A stretch of DNA of 63,491 bases from Ferrovibrio sp. (GTDB taxonomy: Bacteria > Pseudomonadota > Alphaproteobacteria > Ferrovibrionales > Ferrovibrionaceae). The position numbers and the translations under genes are program-made. The notes below the pieces were generated by a model. It was not told the DNA's origin. It saw nothing but the letters and a program-made list of their open reading frames with translations, and did no database searches. The stretch lies in contig NZ_PEKV01000009.1 of NCBI RefSeq assembly GCF_002796975.1, forward strand, positions 65,098 through 128,588, in the 5' to 3' direction. The stretch's first letter is position 1; the number at the start of each line of letters is the position of its first letter. This document shows positions 43,011 to 52,021 of the stretch, piece by piece.

Positions 43011-44452
43011 TGCCGCGCCGCTTCAAATCAAGTGAGTTGTCGACGCGGCCGGATGCGCTGGCCGGCGCGGCCCGGCGTTTTGTGCTGGTCCTGGTCGGCA
43101 CGGTGGTGGCGCTGTCCGTGGTGCTGACCAGCTATTTCTATATCCAGCAGCGTGAAAACAGCGGCTTCTCCTTCCAGAATGTAGTCTGGGATGGTGTGCA
43201 GTTCCGCAACGAGCACCAGGTCTTCCGCGTGACCCTGCTCGAGCGGCTGGCCGAAGCACCTGGCATCAGCAGCCATGACGTGCAGCGGCGCTACGACATC
43301 CTGTTCAGCCGCCTCCACCTGATGCGCGATGGCCATACCGCCAGCATCTATCGCAGCGATCCGGGCCTGCAGGAATTGCTGCAGCGCATTGAACCGGTGA
43401 TCCGCGGCTGGGACAAGCTGCTGGCAGCGTTCTTGTCCGGGGATCGCTCTGCCGGTTTCACTATCGTCGAACAGTCGCGTAATCTGGATGCCGATTTCAG
43501 TGCTTTTACTTCCGGTGTCAATGTGGTCGGCATCAAGCGACTGGAACAGTCGCGGGAACGGCTAAGCGGCCTCAATTCCGTGCTGATTGCTGCCGCAATC
43601 GTCACCTGGCTGTTGGTGATCGGCTTCGCTCTGGCGCTGATGCGGCAATTGCGTGCCACTGAACGTGCGCATGCGGAGATGCAGGCCATGACGGCCGACC
43701 TCGAACAGGCGCGGCAGGAAGCAGAAGAGGCCAGCCGGGCAAAGTCCAACTTCCTCGCCTCCATGAGTCATGAGCTGCGCACGCCGCTGAATGCCGTTCT
43801 CGGCTTTGCCGATATCATGCGGCAAGGCTTGTTCGGACCGGTCGGGCATCCACGCTACGCCGACTATGTCGACGGCATCGTCAAGAGCGGCCAGCATCTG
43901 CTGTCGCTGATTAACGACGTGCTGGATATGTCGCGCGTCGAAGCCGGCAAGCTGGAACTGAGCGAAGAAGACCTCGACCTGCGCAAGTCGATCGAGGAAG
44001 CATTCGACCTCGTCACCGTGACCGCCGAAGGGAAAGGCGTCAGCCTGACGCGTGCCCTCCCGGCGATTCTGCCGCGGCTGCAGGCCGATCCGAGGCTGCT
44101 GCGGCAGATGATGCTCAATCTCCTGAGCAACGCCATAAAATTCACCCCCGAAGGCGGTGGCGTCGAGGTAGCGGCGGCGGTGCTGACCGATGGCGGCCTG
44201 GCGATCCGCGTCCGCGATACCGGCGTCGGCATGACCGATCACCAGCTCAAACGCGTTTTTGAACCATTTTCGCAGGGCGATTCTCAGCGTGCCCGTGAGG
44301 CCGGAGGCAGTGGCCTTGGCTTGCCGATCACGCGCCGCCTGATCGAACTGCATGACGGCCAGATACATCTGTCCAGCCGCAAGAGTGCCGGCACAACAGC
44401 AACCCTGATTTTTCCGGCCAGCCGGGTGCAGGTTCCGGCCGGGGTCGTTTAA
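43010..44452 (+). CDS. Membrane sensor histidine kinase
   Basis: 480 residues: TM1 about 22-45, a helical periplasmic domain of about 145 residues, TM2 about 191-212, a coiled linker, HisKA with the His in ASMSHELRTPLNAVLGF, HATPase with NLLSNAIKF, DTGVGM and GGSGLGLPI. No receiver domain and no response regulator is encoded beside it. Translationally coupled to the upstream molybdopterin-fold protein, which probably feeds it a signal; the lipoprotein hydrolase begins 4 bp after its stop. Confidence 0.93.
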   Translation: MPRRFKSSELSTRPDALAGAARRFVLVLVGTVVALSVVLTSYFYIQQRENSGFSFQNVVWDGVQFRNEHQVFRVTLLERLAEAPGISSHDVQRRYDILFSRLHLMRDGHTASIYRSDPGLQELLQRIEPVIRGWDKLLAAFLSGDRSAGFTIVEQSRNLDADFSAFTSGVNVVGIKRLEQSRERLSGLNSVLIAAAIVTWLLVIGFALALMRQLRATERAHAEMQAMTADLEQARQEAEEASRAKSNFLASMSHELRTPLNAVLGFADIMRQGLFGPVGHPRYADYVDGIVKSGQHLLSLINDVLDMSRVEAGKLELSEEDLDLRKSIEEAFDLVTVTAEGKGVSLTRALPAILPRLQADPRLLRQMMLNLLSNAIKFTPEGGGVEVAAAVLTDGGLAIRVRDTGVGMTDHQLKRVFEPFSQGDSQRAREAGGSGLGLPITRRLIELHDGQIHLSSRKSAGTTATLIFPASRVQVPAGVV

Positions 44453-44456
44453 CCAA

Positions 44457-45476
44457 ATGCGTGTCCCGCGGATACTTGTCGTGCTGGCACTGGTTGGTCT
44501 TGCCGCCTGTGCACCGCGCATACAGCCGCAGGGCGAGCAGGCCGTGGCACCAGCCATTGCATCGAACGAAAGCACCTGGCAGGCCGGAGACGGACGCGTC
44601 CTGCCGCTGCGCCGTTGGCTACCGCCGGATCAGACTGGCCGGCCGAAGGCAGTGATCCTGGCGCTGCATGGCTTCAACGACTACAGCAATGCCTTTACCG
44701 AAGCGGCAGAATGGTGGGCGCGACAGGGCATCGCGACCTACGCGCCGGACCAGCGCGGTTTCGGTCGAGCGCCTTTCACCGGCTACTGGCCCGGAGAGGA
44801 TCGCTTGGCCGATGACCTTGCCGAACTGCACAACCTGGTGCAGCGGTATCATCCGAATGTACCGGTATATTGGCTGGGTGAAAGCATGGGTGGTGCCGTG
44901 GTGTTGCACGGCCTGACGCAGCATCCGACCGTACGACCGGCCGGTGCGGTGCTGGTAGCGCCGGCAGTCTGGGGCCGCGCCAGTATGCCGCTGCTCTATC
45001 GAGTGACCTTGTTCGCAGCCAGCTATACCATTCCGTGGAAAACCTTTACCGGCAGCGGGCTGAAGATCCAGGCATCGGACAATATCGAGATGCTGCGCCG
45101 GCTGTCGCGTGATCCGTTGTTCATCAAGGCCACGCGTGTCGACGCCGTCCACGGGCTGGTCAACCTGATGGATGAAGCGGCGCTGGCACGTCCTGTGCGT
45201 ATCCCAATGCTGCTGTTGTATGGCGTAAAAGACGAAGTGATACCCAAAAAGCCAGTCGAGAAGTTCGTCGAAATCCTGAAAGCGACGCCGGGTGTAAATA
45301 TGCGCGTAGCGGTTTATCCGCAGGGATGGCACATGCTGCTGCGCGATCTGCAGGCCGAAGTGGTCTGGCGGGATATCGCTGCATGGATTGCAAACCGTCA
45401 GGCGGCGCTGCCATCCGGCGCAGAACGCGACAGTTTGCTGCTGTTCAGCGAATCCGAGAAGCAGGAAGGCAGATGA
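44457..45476 (+). CDS. Alpha/beta-hydrolase lipoprotein (monoacylglycerol lipase-like)
   Basis: 339 residues. Signal peptide with lipobox LAAC (Cys18) predicts an outer- or inner-membrane lipoprotein. Hydrolase features: ILALHGFNDYSNAF (oxyanion region), YWLGESMGGAVV with nucleophile Ser in GESMG, Asp in LLYGVKDEVIP and His in YPQGWHMLL, the order and spacing of Ser-hydrolase family (monoacylglycerol lipase/lysophospholipase). Role probably in lipid or ester hydrolysis at the envelope. ATG 44457 is 4 bp after the kinase stop; its own stop overlaps the HPP gene start (ATGA). Confidence 0.9.
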   Translation: MRVPRILVVLALVGLAACAPRIQPQGEQAVAPAIASNESTWQAGDGRVLPLRRWLPPDQTGRPKAVILALHGFNDYSNAFTEAAEWWARQGIATYAPDQRGFGRAPFTGYWPGEDRLADDLAELHNLVQRYHPNVPVYWLGESMGGAVVLHGLTQHPTVRPAGAVLVAPAVWGRASMPLLYRVTLFAASYTIPWKTFTGSGLKIQASDNIEMLRRLSRDPLFIKATRVDAVHGLVNLMDEAALARPVRIPMLLLYGVKDEVIPKKPVEKFVEILKATPGVNMRVAVYPQGWHMLLRDLQAEVVWRDIAAWIANRQAALPSGAERDSLLLFSESEKQEGR

Positions 45477-45946
45477 AGAGTTTGACTCGGGCCGCATTGC
45501 TTGAACTGGTTTGGGTCTTCGCCGGAATCGCACCATGCCTTGCGCTGGTGCTGTGGCTGATCGATGCCGAACACGGATTGGCACTGACCTCGCTGGGCAG
45601 CACGGCGATCCTGCTGTTCTGCTTTCCGGCACATGAGGGCTCGCGGCCGGTAGCCGTTCTCGCCTCCCATCTACTTGGCGCCGTGATTGGCATCGTGCTG
45701 CTTAAGCTCCTGGGCAGCAACATGTGGACGATGGGTGCTGGCGTTGCGCTGATTGCCATTGCAATGAAGCTGCTCGGCATCATGCATCCGCCGGCAGGGG
45801 CAAATCCACTGATTGTGCTGAACCTGAAAAGCAGTTGGCTGTTTGTCGCCTATCCACTGCTGCCAGCGCTTTTGATCATGCTGGTAGCTGTATTGATCTG
45901 GAGTAGGCTGCGGCCTGGCCCGCATTGGCCACTCAGGTGGGTATGA
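45473..45946 (+). CDS. HPP-family integral membrane protein
   Basis: 157 residues with about four membrane helices. Signature: LGSTAILLFCFPAHEGSRPVAVLASHLLGAVIG and the HPP motif in LLGIMHPPAGANPLIVL. HPP proteins have been linked to nitrite transport in plastids and cyanobacteria; the bacterial role is mostly unknown. ATG overlaps the lipoprotein stop, so it is the last gene of a four-gene unit (42456-45946). Convergent with the glycosyltransferase gene, with stops adjoining. Confidence 0.87.
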   Translation: MKSLTRAALLELVWVFAGIAPCLALVLWLIDAEHGLALTSLGSTAILLFCFPAHEGSRPVAVLASHLLGAVIGIVLLKLLGSNMWTMGAGVALIAIAMKLLGIMHPPAGANPLIVLNLKSSWLFVAYPLLPALLIMLVAVLIWSRLRPGPHWPLRWV

Positions 45947-46867
45947 TCAGGTCATTTTGATCGCGGGCAGGGCGGCGACTACATCCTCGATGCCGAGATC
46001 CTGCAAGCTCGGTCGCTGCAGCAATCGCACCCAATCGCCGCACGGCGATACTTTGCGCGGATCCGATTCAGCGGAGTAGAGCACCAGCGACGGGCAGCGC
46101 GCTGCGGCGATGACATGCATTGGCCCTGTGTCGTTGCCGACGCATAGCGCGGCAGCACGGCCGAGCGCGGCCAGATCGGCAATGGAGGTTTTGTCGCACA
46201 GGCTGATCGCCTCCGGGCAGACCGCCTGGATTTCGGCGATCTCGGCCTGTTCGGCGGCACGACCGATCAGAACCGGCACAATCCCCTGCTGCAGCAGGTG
46301 GTGCCCCAAAGCAGCAAAGCGGTGGGCCGGCCAGCGTTTCGCCGGCCGGTGCGGGGCGCCGCCCGGCACCAGCAGCGCGAACCGCTCAGGCAGTCCGAAA
46401 CGGGCAATGTCGCTTTGCAGGAAATCGAGATCGGGCAGGCCAGGATCGGGGATACCGACCAGCGCCAGCTGGCGCCGGCGTAATTCCGAGATATGCATTG
46501 GCCCGGTGGGATCTGGAATGTGGTATCGGCAGCCCGATGCATTGCCGACCCAGCTTTCGGCAGGCGCACCGAGCAGCCGATAATAGCCTTTCGTGCGCTG
46601 GCTGCCCTGCAGGTCGTAGATCCGGCTGAAGCTGCCGCCGCGCATGCGGCGCAGCAGGGCAAGCAGCCTGAGCGGTTGCCAGAATTTCGGGCGTGGATCG
46701 GTCCAGATTTCATCAGCAAGGCCGGATCGCTGCAGCAGATCGACGTAAGGCGCGGTGGTCAGCAGCACGATCCGCTCGCCGGCATGATATTGCCGGATGG
46801 CGCGCAGCAGAGGCAGGGCGAGGATCATGTCGCCCAGCGCGGAATGCTTGATGACGAGGATCGCCAT
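45947..46867 (-). CDS. Glycosyltransferase family 9 (heptosyltransferase-like)
   Basis: 306 residues, GT-B fold. Seen: ILVIKHSALGDMILALPLLRAIRQY at the N-terminus (typical GT9), LDLLQRSG-like YVDLLQRSG, LVPGGAPHRPAKRWPAHRFA (donor site, usually PGA..KRWP), and CVGNDTGPMHVIAA with the conserved DTGPMH loop. Role: transfer of heptose or another ADP/UDP-sugar in lipopolysaccharide core assembly at the cytoplasmic face. Third gene of the GT2-ligase-GT9 cluster, 6 bp after the ligase. Confidence 0.9.
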   Translation of the reverse strand: MAILVIKHSALGDMILALPLLRAIRQYHAGERIVLLTTAPYVDLLQRSGLADEIWTDPRPKFWQPLRLLALLRRMRGGSFSRIYDLQGSQRTKGYYRLLGAPAESWVGNASGCRYHIPDPTGPMHISELRRRQLALVGIPDPGLPDLDFLQSDIARFGLPERFALLVPGGAPHRPAKRWPAHRFAALGHHLLQQGIVPVLIGRAAEQAEIAEIQAVCPEAISLCDKTSIADLAALGRAAALCVGNDTGPMHVIAAARCPSLVLYSAESDPRKVSPCGDWVRLLQRPSLQDLGIEDVVAALPAIKMT

Positions 46868-46873
46868 GGCAGC

Positions 46874-48148
46874 TCAGACGCGTTCCTGTTCCTTGAGTGT
46901 CAGCCGCACGATTGCCATGGTCAGGGAGAGGCTGGCCCAGAAAACCAGCGCCGGCCAGTTGCTGAATACGCTCTGGGTGGCGATCAGCGGAAACAACAGC
47001 ACGATGAAGCAGCCGGCGACCAGCAGGCCAGTCAGCCGCGCGACGGCGTCGCCGCGCAACAATGGCCAAGTGGCGAGCAACAGAAGAAGCAGAAATACGA
47101 CATAACCAAGCAATCCGGTAACTCCGGTTTCAGCCAGCCATTCGATATAGGCATTATGCGGATGCGAGGGGCAGCCGTCGGAGACCTTGGGAGCGGCGAT
47201 AGCCCAGCAACTGGCTTCGAAGTTTTTCATACCGGCGCCGAAGATCGGATAGTTGTGCCAGATATCGATGCCAATCCCAAAAAGTTCGGCATAGTGCGAC
47301 TCCGAGAAGTGCTTCAATACGCTGCCCAACTCTCTCATACGCTCCCAAATGCGTTCGCTCGTGGCGGCAACAGTAGCGCCAACACCGCCTGCGAGCAGCA
47401 AGGCAAGCAGACCATGTAGCCGATAGCGAGGAAAAACAAAAATACTGCCAAAGGCTGCAGTGATCAAACCAGCTACAGTCAGCAATGCCGCCGAACGCTC
47501 GCCGGTCAGGAGAATAAAGGTGAGGCCAACAGCCGTCATCGCCGCCGCGACATAAGTACTGCGGGCGCGAACACCTATCAGCAGTGGCATGGCGGCTAGC
47601 AGCGGGAAGCTCAAACGGGCGACGAACATCCCGATATTTGGACGGTCCAGCGGCCCGGTAATGCGCGTCAGGCCGTACATCGGATTGCCGGTCAGGGACG
47701 TGCCACGCAGCAATTGTATCAATCCATCGACGATCGAAAAAGCGACGGTAACGCCCCAGAGGCCGGCAATCAGCTTTAGGTCATTGCGTGACCGGATCAA
47801 CCATGTGACGACAGCCGCAAACAACAGGGCGAAACGCAACCATGCGATACTACGGGAGAACGAAGCAACGGGATCTACTGCCAGCGGCGAAACCAGCAGA
47901 TTGAGCAGTAGCCAAATCCCCAGGAGCACGGCCAGCATGGGATGAGTTGCCAATCCCCAGTGGCGGCGCGCAATCACGATGGCCAGAAAACTGATACCAA
48001 TGATGCTAGCTGCCGCATCCGCACCGCCACGCCAGAACAGCAGCAGCAGCGGCAGAAAGCTGAGCAGCATGAGATTGACCTGTCGCAGTGCCTGGGTCCA
48101 GTCGGAGGCAGCAGGCAGTTCAAGCGATGTAATATCAGTTCGGATCAT
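46874..48148 (-). CDS. O-antigen ligase (WaaL/Wzy-C) family membrane protein
   Basis: 424 residues with roughly eleven hydrophobic segments. The Wzy_C periplasmic loop is visible: GIGIDIWHNYPIFGAGMKNF, the PHNAYIEWLAETGVTGLLGY motif, with the conserved Arg in LTGERSAALL. Joins O-antigen or another polymer to lipid A core, or ligates similar glycans. Stop of GT2 and start of this gene overlap by 4 nt. Confidence 0.89.
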   Translation of the reverse strand: MIRTDITSLELPAASDWTQALRQVNLMLLSFLPLLLLFWRGGADAAASIIGISFLAIVIARRHWGLATHPMLAVLLGIWLLLNLLVSPLAVDPVASFSRSIAWLRFALLFAAVVTWLIRSRNDLKLIAGLWGVTVAFSIVDGLIQLLRGTSLTGNPMYGLTRITGPLDRPNIGMFVARLSFPLLAAMPLLIGVRARSTYVAAAMTAVGLTFILLTGERSAALLTVAGLITAAFGSIFVFPRYRLHGLLALLLAGGVGATVAATSERIWERMRELGSVLKHFSESHYAELFGIGIDIWHNYPIFGAGMKNFEASCWAIAAPKVSDGCPSHPHNAYIEWLAETGVTGLLGYVVFLLLLLLATWPLLRGDAVARLTGLLVAGCFIVLLFPLIATQSVFSNWPALVFWASLSLTMAIVRLTLKEQERV

Positions 48149-49101
48149 GATGCAGCGAAACCAGACGGGGAAACAGGTGCATGGCGTATGCCCGGCAGGC
48201 TGCGAAATGCAGCCGCAGCGCGGTCCAGAAAGTCTGCCGGCACGATAAAACCGGCTTTGCCGCGCAGGTATGCGCCAAGTGCGGCGAGTTGCGCAAGGGG
48301 CAGGCCGCTACGCTGGGCAGCTCTCCAGGTAATCGAAGCGCAGGTGGTTGCAATCCTGCGGCGATCTTCCGGCGGCAGCGTCGGCATGTCGCACAGCAGG
48401 TTGTAATAAGCGAAGAAACGGTCGTGATGCTGCTGGCGCTTGTCGGCGGAGAGATGCGATTCTGTCCGCGGCGCATATGTCACTCCGCCATGGAAATCGA
48501 CCATGCGACGCGCGTTTGCCGCTAGGCGCAGCGGCAGCGACTCATCCTGGATGAACAGCCGCTCATCGCAGCCACCGGCGGTGTGGAACAGCGCGGCGTC
48601 AACCAGCCATGCCATACGGACGAAGCCCCGGCCACGCAAAATCATCTGCAGCGGCCGGTCACTGACGACGCATTCCGGCATCTGATCGAGCGGTGGACAC
48701 GCTAGCTCAGCCGCCGCCAACGGGCTGCGGATCACTTTGCCATGTACCATATCAGCGTCGTGCTGTTGCATTGCATGACGCATCAGAGCGACGGCATCTG
48801 GGACGATCAACTCGTCGGCATCGATCAGGCAGAGCAACTGCCCGCGCGCCAGGGCAGCGCCCTGATTCAGCCGGATGCTCGGTCCGGCATTGGCCGGATT
48901 ACGCAGAATGGTAACGGCAGGCAGGACAGTGGAAGCCAATTCCAGAGCGGCCAAAGACATATCGGAAGAGGCATCGTCCACGAAGATGTATTCGGCATCC
49001 AGGCTCGGAACCTGATCTGCCAGGGCGCGGATCACATGCGGCAGGATGTCGGCCTTGTTGTAGACCGGGATGACGAAGCTGATTTCAGGCAATGCAGGCA
49101 C
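48145..49101 (-). CDS. Glycosyltransferase family 2
   Basis: 318 residues, GT-A fold. FVIPVYNKADILPHVIRAL at the N-terminus, FVDDASSDMSL (nucleotide-binding Asp), LRNPANAGPSIRLNQGAALARG, and LIDADELIVPDAV with the DXD metal motif (DAD). Probably starts with GTG at 49101. First gene of the polysaccharide cluster; the product likely adds a sugar to a lipid-linked intermediate on the cytoplasmic side. Confidence 0.9.
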   Translation of the reverse strand: MPALPEISFVIPVYNKADILPHVIRALADQVPSLDAEYIFVDDASSDMSLAALELASTVLPAVTILRNPANAGPSIRLNQGAALARGQLLCLIDADELIVPDAVALMRHAMQQHDADMVHGKVIRSPLAAAELACPPLDQMPECVVSDRPLQMILRGRGFVRMAWLVDAALFHTAGGCDERLFIQDESLPLRLAANARRMVDFHGGVTYAPRTESHLSADKRQQHHDRFFAYYNLLCDMPTLPPEDRRRIATTCASITWRAAQRSGLPLAQLAALGAYLRGKAGFIVPADFLDRAAAAFRSLPGIRHAPVSPSGFAAS

Positions 49102-49196
49102 CGGTTATGCAGCAGGTTGAGCGGAAGGCAACAAGAAAACCGTCCGCCGAATACCGGCTTTCGTGCAGGGGTACAAGCGTGACCTGCAGCCGAGGT

Positions 49197-49481
49197 TCAG
49201 GCGATGATGTAGACCGACATCGCTGGCGGCGTACGCGCGACGCCGTAGCCGTTGTAGGTCACCGGTGCCCCATGGAATTCACGCACCACTGCTTCCCGCT
49301 CAGCCTTGGCCTTGTCGGGGCCACCGATCTCGGCGCGGATGCGCAATAGCTGCTGCAGCATGACCTCGACTCCGGCCACGCCATTGATCTGGCCGACCAG
49401 CTCAGAGCGCGATTGCGCGCTGAGCGGTTTCAGCTTGATCGCGGCGGCCTGGGCCGACAGCTGGGGAGCAAGACTTTGCAT
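49197..49481 (-). CDS. Small hypothetical protein
   Basis: 94 residues from ATG 49481 (an in-frame GTG lies 30 nt further out). Mostly helical, no Cys, no signal: MQSLAPQLSAQAAAIKLKPL, VGQINGVAGVEVMLQQLLRIRAEIGG, then FHGAPVTYNGYGVARTPPAMS. The helical middle (QINGVAGVEVMLQQLL) is reminiscent of short coiled adaptor proteins. I do not recognise it. It lies between the glycan cluster and the divergent DUF1194 gene. Confidence 0.55.
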   Translation of the reverse strand: MQSLAPQLSAQAAAIKLKPLSAQSRSELVGQINGVAGVEVMLQQLLRIRAEIGGPDKAKAEREAVVREFHGAPVTYNGYGVARTPPAMSVYIIA

Positions 49482-49618
49482 GCCAATAAGGTTACCAAAT
49501 GGTTTATCCACATGAAAGTGGCCGATTTCACCATATGTATCAGTGGGTTATGGGGTGTACTGGAGGCAACCCGGTTCTCCTGCCACCGGGCGAGGAGAAT
49601 CTTTGTTATCGTGGCAGC

Positions 49619-50368
49619 ATGCCGTGGGGCGAAATCACGAGCGCTGCCAACTGCAGACGGAACCGCCGATCCCTGCTGATTGGCGGCGCCTCTCTTATTG
49701 CCTTGCCGTTCCTGTCGCCTGCCTGGGCGCAACGTCGCCCGGTCGATCTGGCGCTGGCACTCGCGGCCGATTGTTCAGGCAGCGTACATGTGCAGCATTA
49801 TATTTTGCAGCAACGCGGTTACGCCGAGGCCTTCCGCAGCAAAGAAGTGAGGCAGGCGATCCGCGCCGGCATTCACGGCGCTATTGCCGTGGCCTATTAC
49901 CAATGGTCCGGCTACAGACTGCAAAACCTGATCCTGCCCTGGACGGTACTGGCCAACGACGACGATATCATGCGTTTCGCCACGCAGATGGAGAATGCCG
50001 AGCGCACGATCTTCGGCGGCGGCACCTCGCCCAGCGGCGCCATCGAATTCGGCCACAAGCTGTTGTCTGATTTGCCGGTGCAGGCATCGCGACGTGTGAT
50101 CGATATCTCAGGCGACGGCCGCAACAATACCGGGCCGCCGCCGGCGGAAGCGCGCAAGGCCGCCCTCGACGCCGGCATCGTGATCAACGGCTTGCCGATC
50201 CTGCATATGGAACAGGATATCGACGGTTACTACGAAAAGTTCATCATCGGCGGGCCGGGTGCCTTCATGGTACCTGCCCGCGATTATGAAAGCTTCGCTG
50301 CCGCCGTGCGGCGCAAGCTGGTACTGGAAATCGCCGACCACAAGGACCCGGCGATCTTCGAGGGCTGA
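49619..50368 (+). CDS. DUF1194/VWA-like exported protein
   Basis: 249 residues. Twin-arginine-like signal NRRSLLIGGASLIALPFLSPAWAQ at residues about 15-38. The mature part is a von Willebrand factor A fold of the DUF1194 type: LALAADCSGSV (MIDAS-like DxSxS), IEFGHKLLSDLP and VIDISGDGRNNTGPPP with the C-terminal MIDAS Asp. Exported metal-binding or protein-protein interaction domain; function unknown. ATG 49619 chosen because it produces the signal peptide; the track-length extension of 40 residues does not. Confidence 0.83.
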   Translation: MPWGEITSAANCRRNRRSLLIGGASLIALPFLSPAWAQRRPVDLALALAADCSGSVHVQHYILQQRGYAEAFRSKEVRQAIRAGIHGAIAVAYYQWSGYRLQNLILPWTVLANDDDIMRFATQMENAERTIFGGGTSPSGAIEFGHKLLSDLPVQASRRVIDISGDGRNNTGPPPAEARKAALDAGIVINGLPILHMEQDIDGYYEKFIIGGPGAFMVPARDYESFAAAVRRKLVLEIADHKDPAIFEG

Positions 50369-51775
50369 TCAAACAACTCGGAAATTCTTGAACTGCCACG
50401 GATCGGCGCGGTCGATATCTTCCGGGAACAGATTTTCGCGATCCTGCAGCGGCGTCCAATCACTGTACTCACCGGCCATCTCGCCCAGATAGGGCAGGCT
50501 GACCTCCATGATACGGGCGTGATCCAGTTCATCGGCCTCGACCAGGCCGCGATTCGGATTCTCCATCGCCCAGACCAGGCCGGCGAGCACGGCGACGGTC
50601 ACCTGCAGCGAGGTGGCGTTGTTATGCGGGCAGAGCTTGCGTGCTTCTTCGATAGTCAGGCGCGAGCCGTACCAAAAGGCGCCTTTCTTGTGGCCCATCA
50701 GCAGCACGCCCAATTCGTCCATGCCGCTCGTGATCTCGTCCATCATCAGGCGCTTGCGCGACTGCATATCCCAGTTCTTACCGGCCACTTCATGCACCGA
50801 CAGCACGGCATCGTCGCTCGGGTGATAGGCGTAATGCACGGTCGGACGGTACACCACTTTGTAGCCCTGCTTGACGCTGTAATAGTCGGCGATCGAGATG
50901 GCTTCGTTATGCGTGATCAGGAAACCGTGGAACGGGCCTTCCAGCGGGGTCCAGGTGCGCACCTTAGTGCTGGCGCCGGGACGCAGCAGGTAGATGGCGG
51001 CGTCGCAGCCGAAATCGTGGCGTCGGCCATCGGCCGGCAGTTGTTTCTCATGGCTGCCCCAGCCCAGTTCAGCGGGCTGGCAGCCTTCGCCGACGAAGCC
51101 ATCGATCGACCAGGTGTTAACGAATTCGTCGCGTGCCTTGGGCGTGTTGGACACCTGGGTGTCGCGCTCGGCGATATGGATCACCTTGACGCCCAGCTGC
51201 TGCGCCAGCGCGCTCCAGCCGGCGCGATCCTTCGGCACGGCGGTGCTGATGCCGGTATCCTTGGCAATCTGCAACATAGCTTCCTTGACGAAATGCGACA
51301 CTAGGCCCGGATTGGCGCCATGGGTCAGCACGGCGGTCGGGCCGCCTTTGTACTTTTCGATCAGCACGCGAGCAGAATCGCGCAATGCATAATTCGAACG
51401 CTGTGACGGCGTCTTGCTCGGATCGGTATAGCCGCCGGCCCAGGGCTCGATGCAGGTGTCGAGATACATGGCGCCCAGCTCCTGCGCCAGTTCGATCAGG
51501 GCGACGGAGGAGACGTCGACCGACAGGTTCAGCAGATAATCGCCCTTCGACAGCATCGGCTGCAGCACTTGGCGATAGTTATCGCGGGTCAGCGCAATCT
51601 TCTCGAACTTGATCTTGTATTCGTCGGCCACGTCATGGCCGCGCTCTTCCGCCGTCACGATGGTGATCTTGTCCGACGGCATGTCGATATGGCGCAGGAT
51701 CAGCGGCAGGACGCCCTGGCCGATGCTGCCGAAACCAACGATCACCAGGCGGCCGGCGAACGAGACATGCTTCAT
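50369..51775 (-). CDS. hss: Homospermidine synthase
   Basis: 468 residues. Makes sym-homospermidine from two putrescines (or putrescine plus spermidine) in an NAD-dependent reaction. Seen: LVIVGFGSIGQGVLPLIL (NAD-binding loop), LNLSVDVSSVALIELA, DTCIEPWAGGYTD, LTHGANPGLVSHFVKEAM, and HNEAISIADYYSV. Length is typical. ATG 51775 follows TGAGGAGAAG. The gene is divergent from the agmatinase-like gene, whose product would yield putrescine; the two share a 246-bp intergenic region in which I see no clear operator. Confidence 0.93.
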   Translation of the reverse strand: MKHVSFAGRLVIVGFGSIGQGVLPLILRHIDMPSDKITIVTAEERGHDVADEYKIKFEKIALTRDNYRQVLQPMLSKGDYLLNLSVDVSSVALIELAQELGAMYLDTCIEPWAGGYTDPSKTPSQRSNYALRDSARVLIEKYKGGPTAVLTHGANPGLVSHFVKEAMLQIAKDTGISTAVPKDRAGWSALAQQLGVKVIHIAERDTQVSNTPKARDEFVNTWSIDGFVGEGCQPAELGWGSHEKQLPADGRRHDFGCDAAIYLLRPGASTKVRTWTPLEGPFHGFLITHNEAISIADYYSVKQGYKVVYRPTVHYAYHPSDDAVLSVHEVAGKNWDMQSRKRLMMDEITSGMDELGVLLMGHKKGAFWYGSRLTIEEARKLCPHNNATSLQVTVAVLAGLVWAMENPNRGLVEADELDHARIMEVSLPYLGEMAGEYSDWTPLQDRENLFPEDIDRADPWQFKNFRVV

Positions 51776-52021
51776 GATTGGACTTCTCCTCAAATCTGGA
51801 AATCGCCTTCTAATGCAGGTTGCCCGGGCTTACCAGACCGGGACGATGGATTCGCGATGGTGGCCCTGTGGAAAAGGCGGGAAAAAGCGGCCTGGCGCCG
51901 TCGCCGCCCAAACGTTAACCCTCCGGCCGATCCGCCATTCCCCGGCCGGCTGAAGGCAGGTAGCCTTGGCGCAGTGGCTGACTCAATTGCCGCACGAGAC
52001 TCAGCAATACGGAGTATCAGC

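Noticed and set aside
49504-49512. Perfect DnaA box TTATCCACA
   Set aside because: A single 9-mer is expected about 0.5 times in a window this size on both strands; it lies in a gene start without partner boxes.
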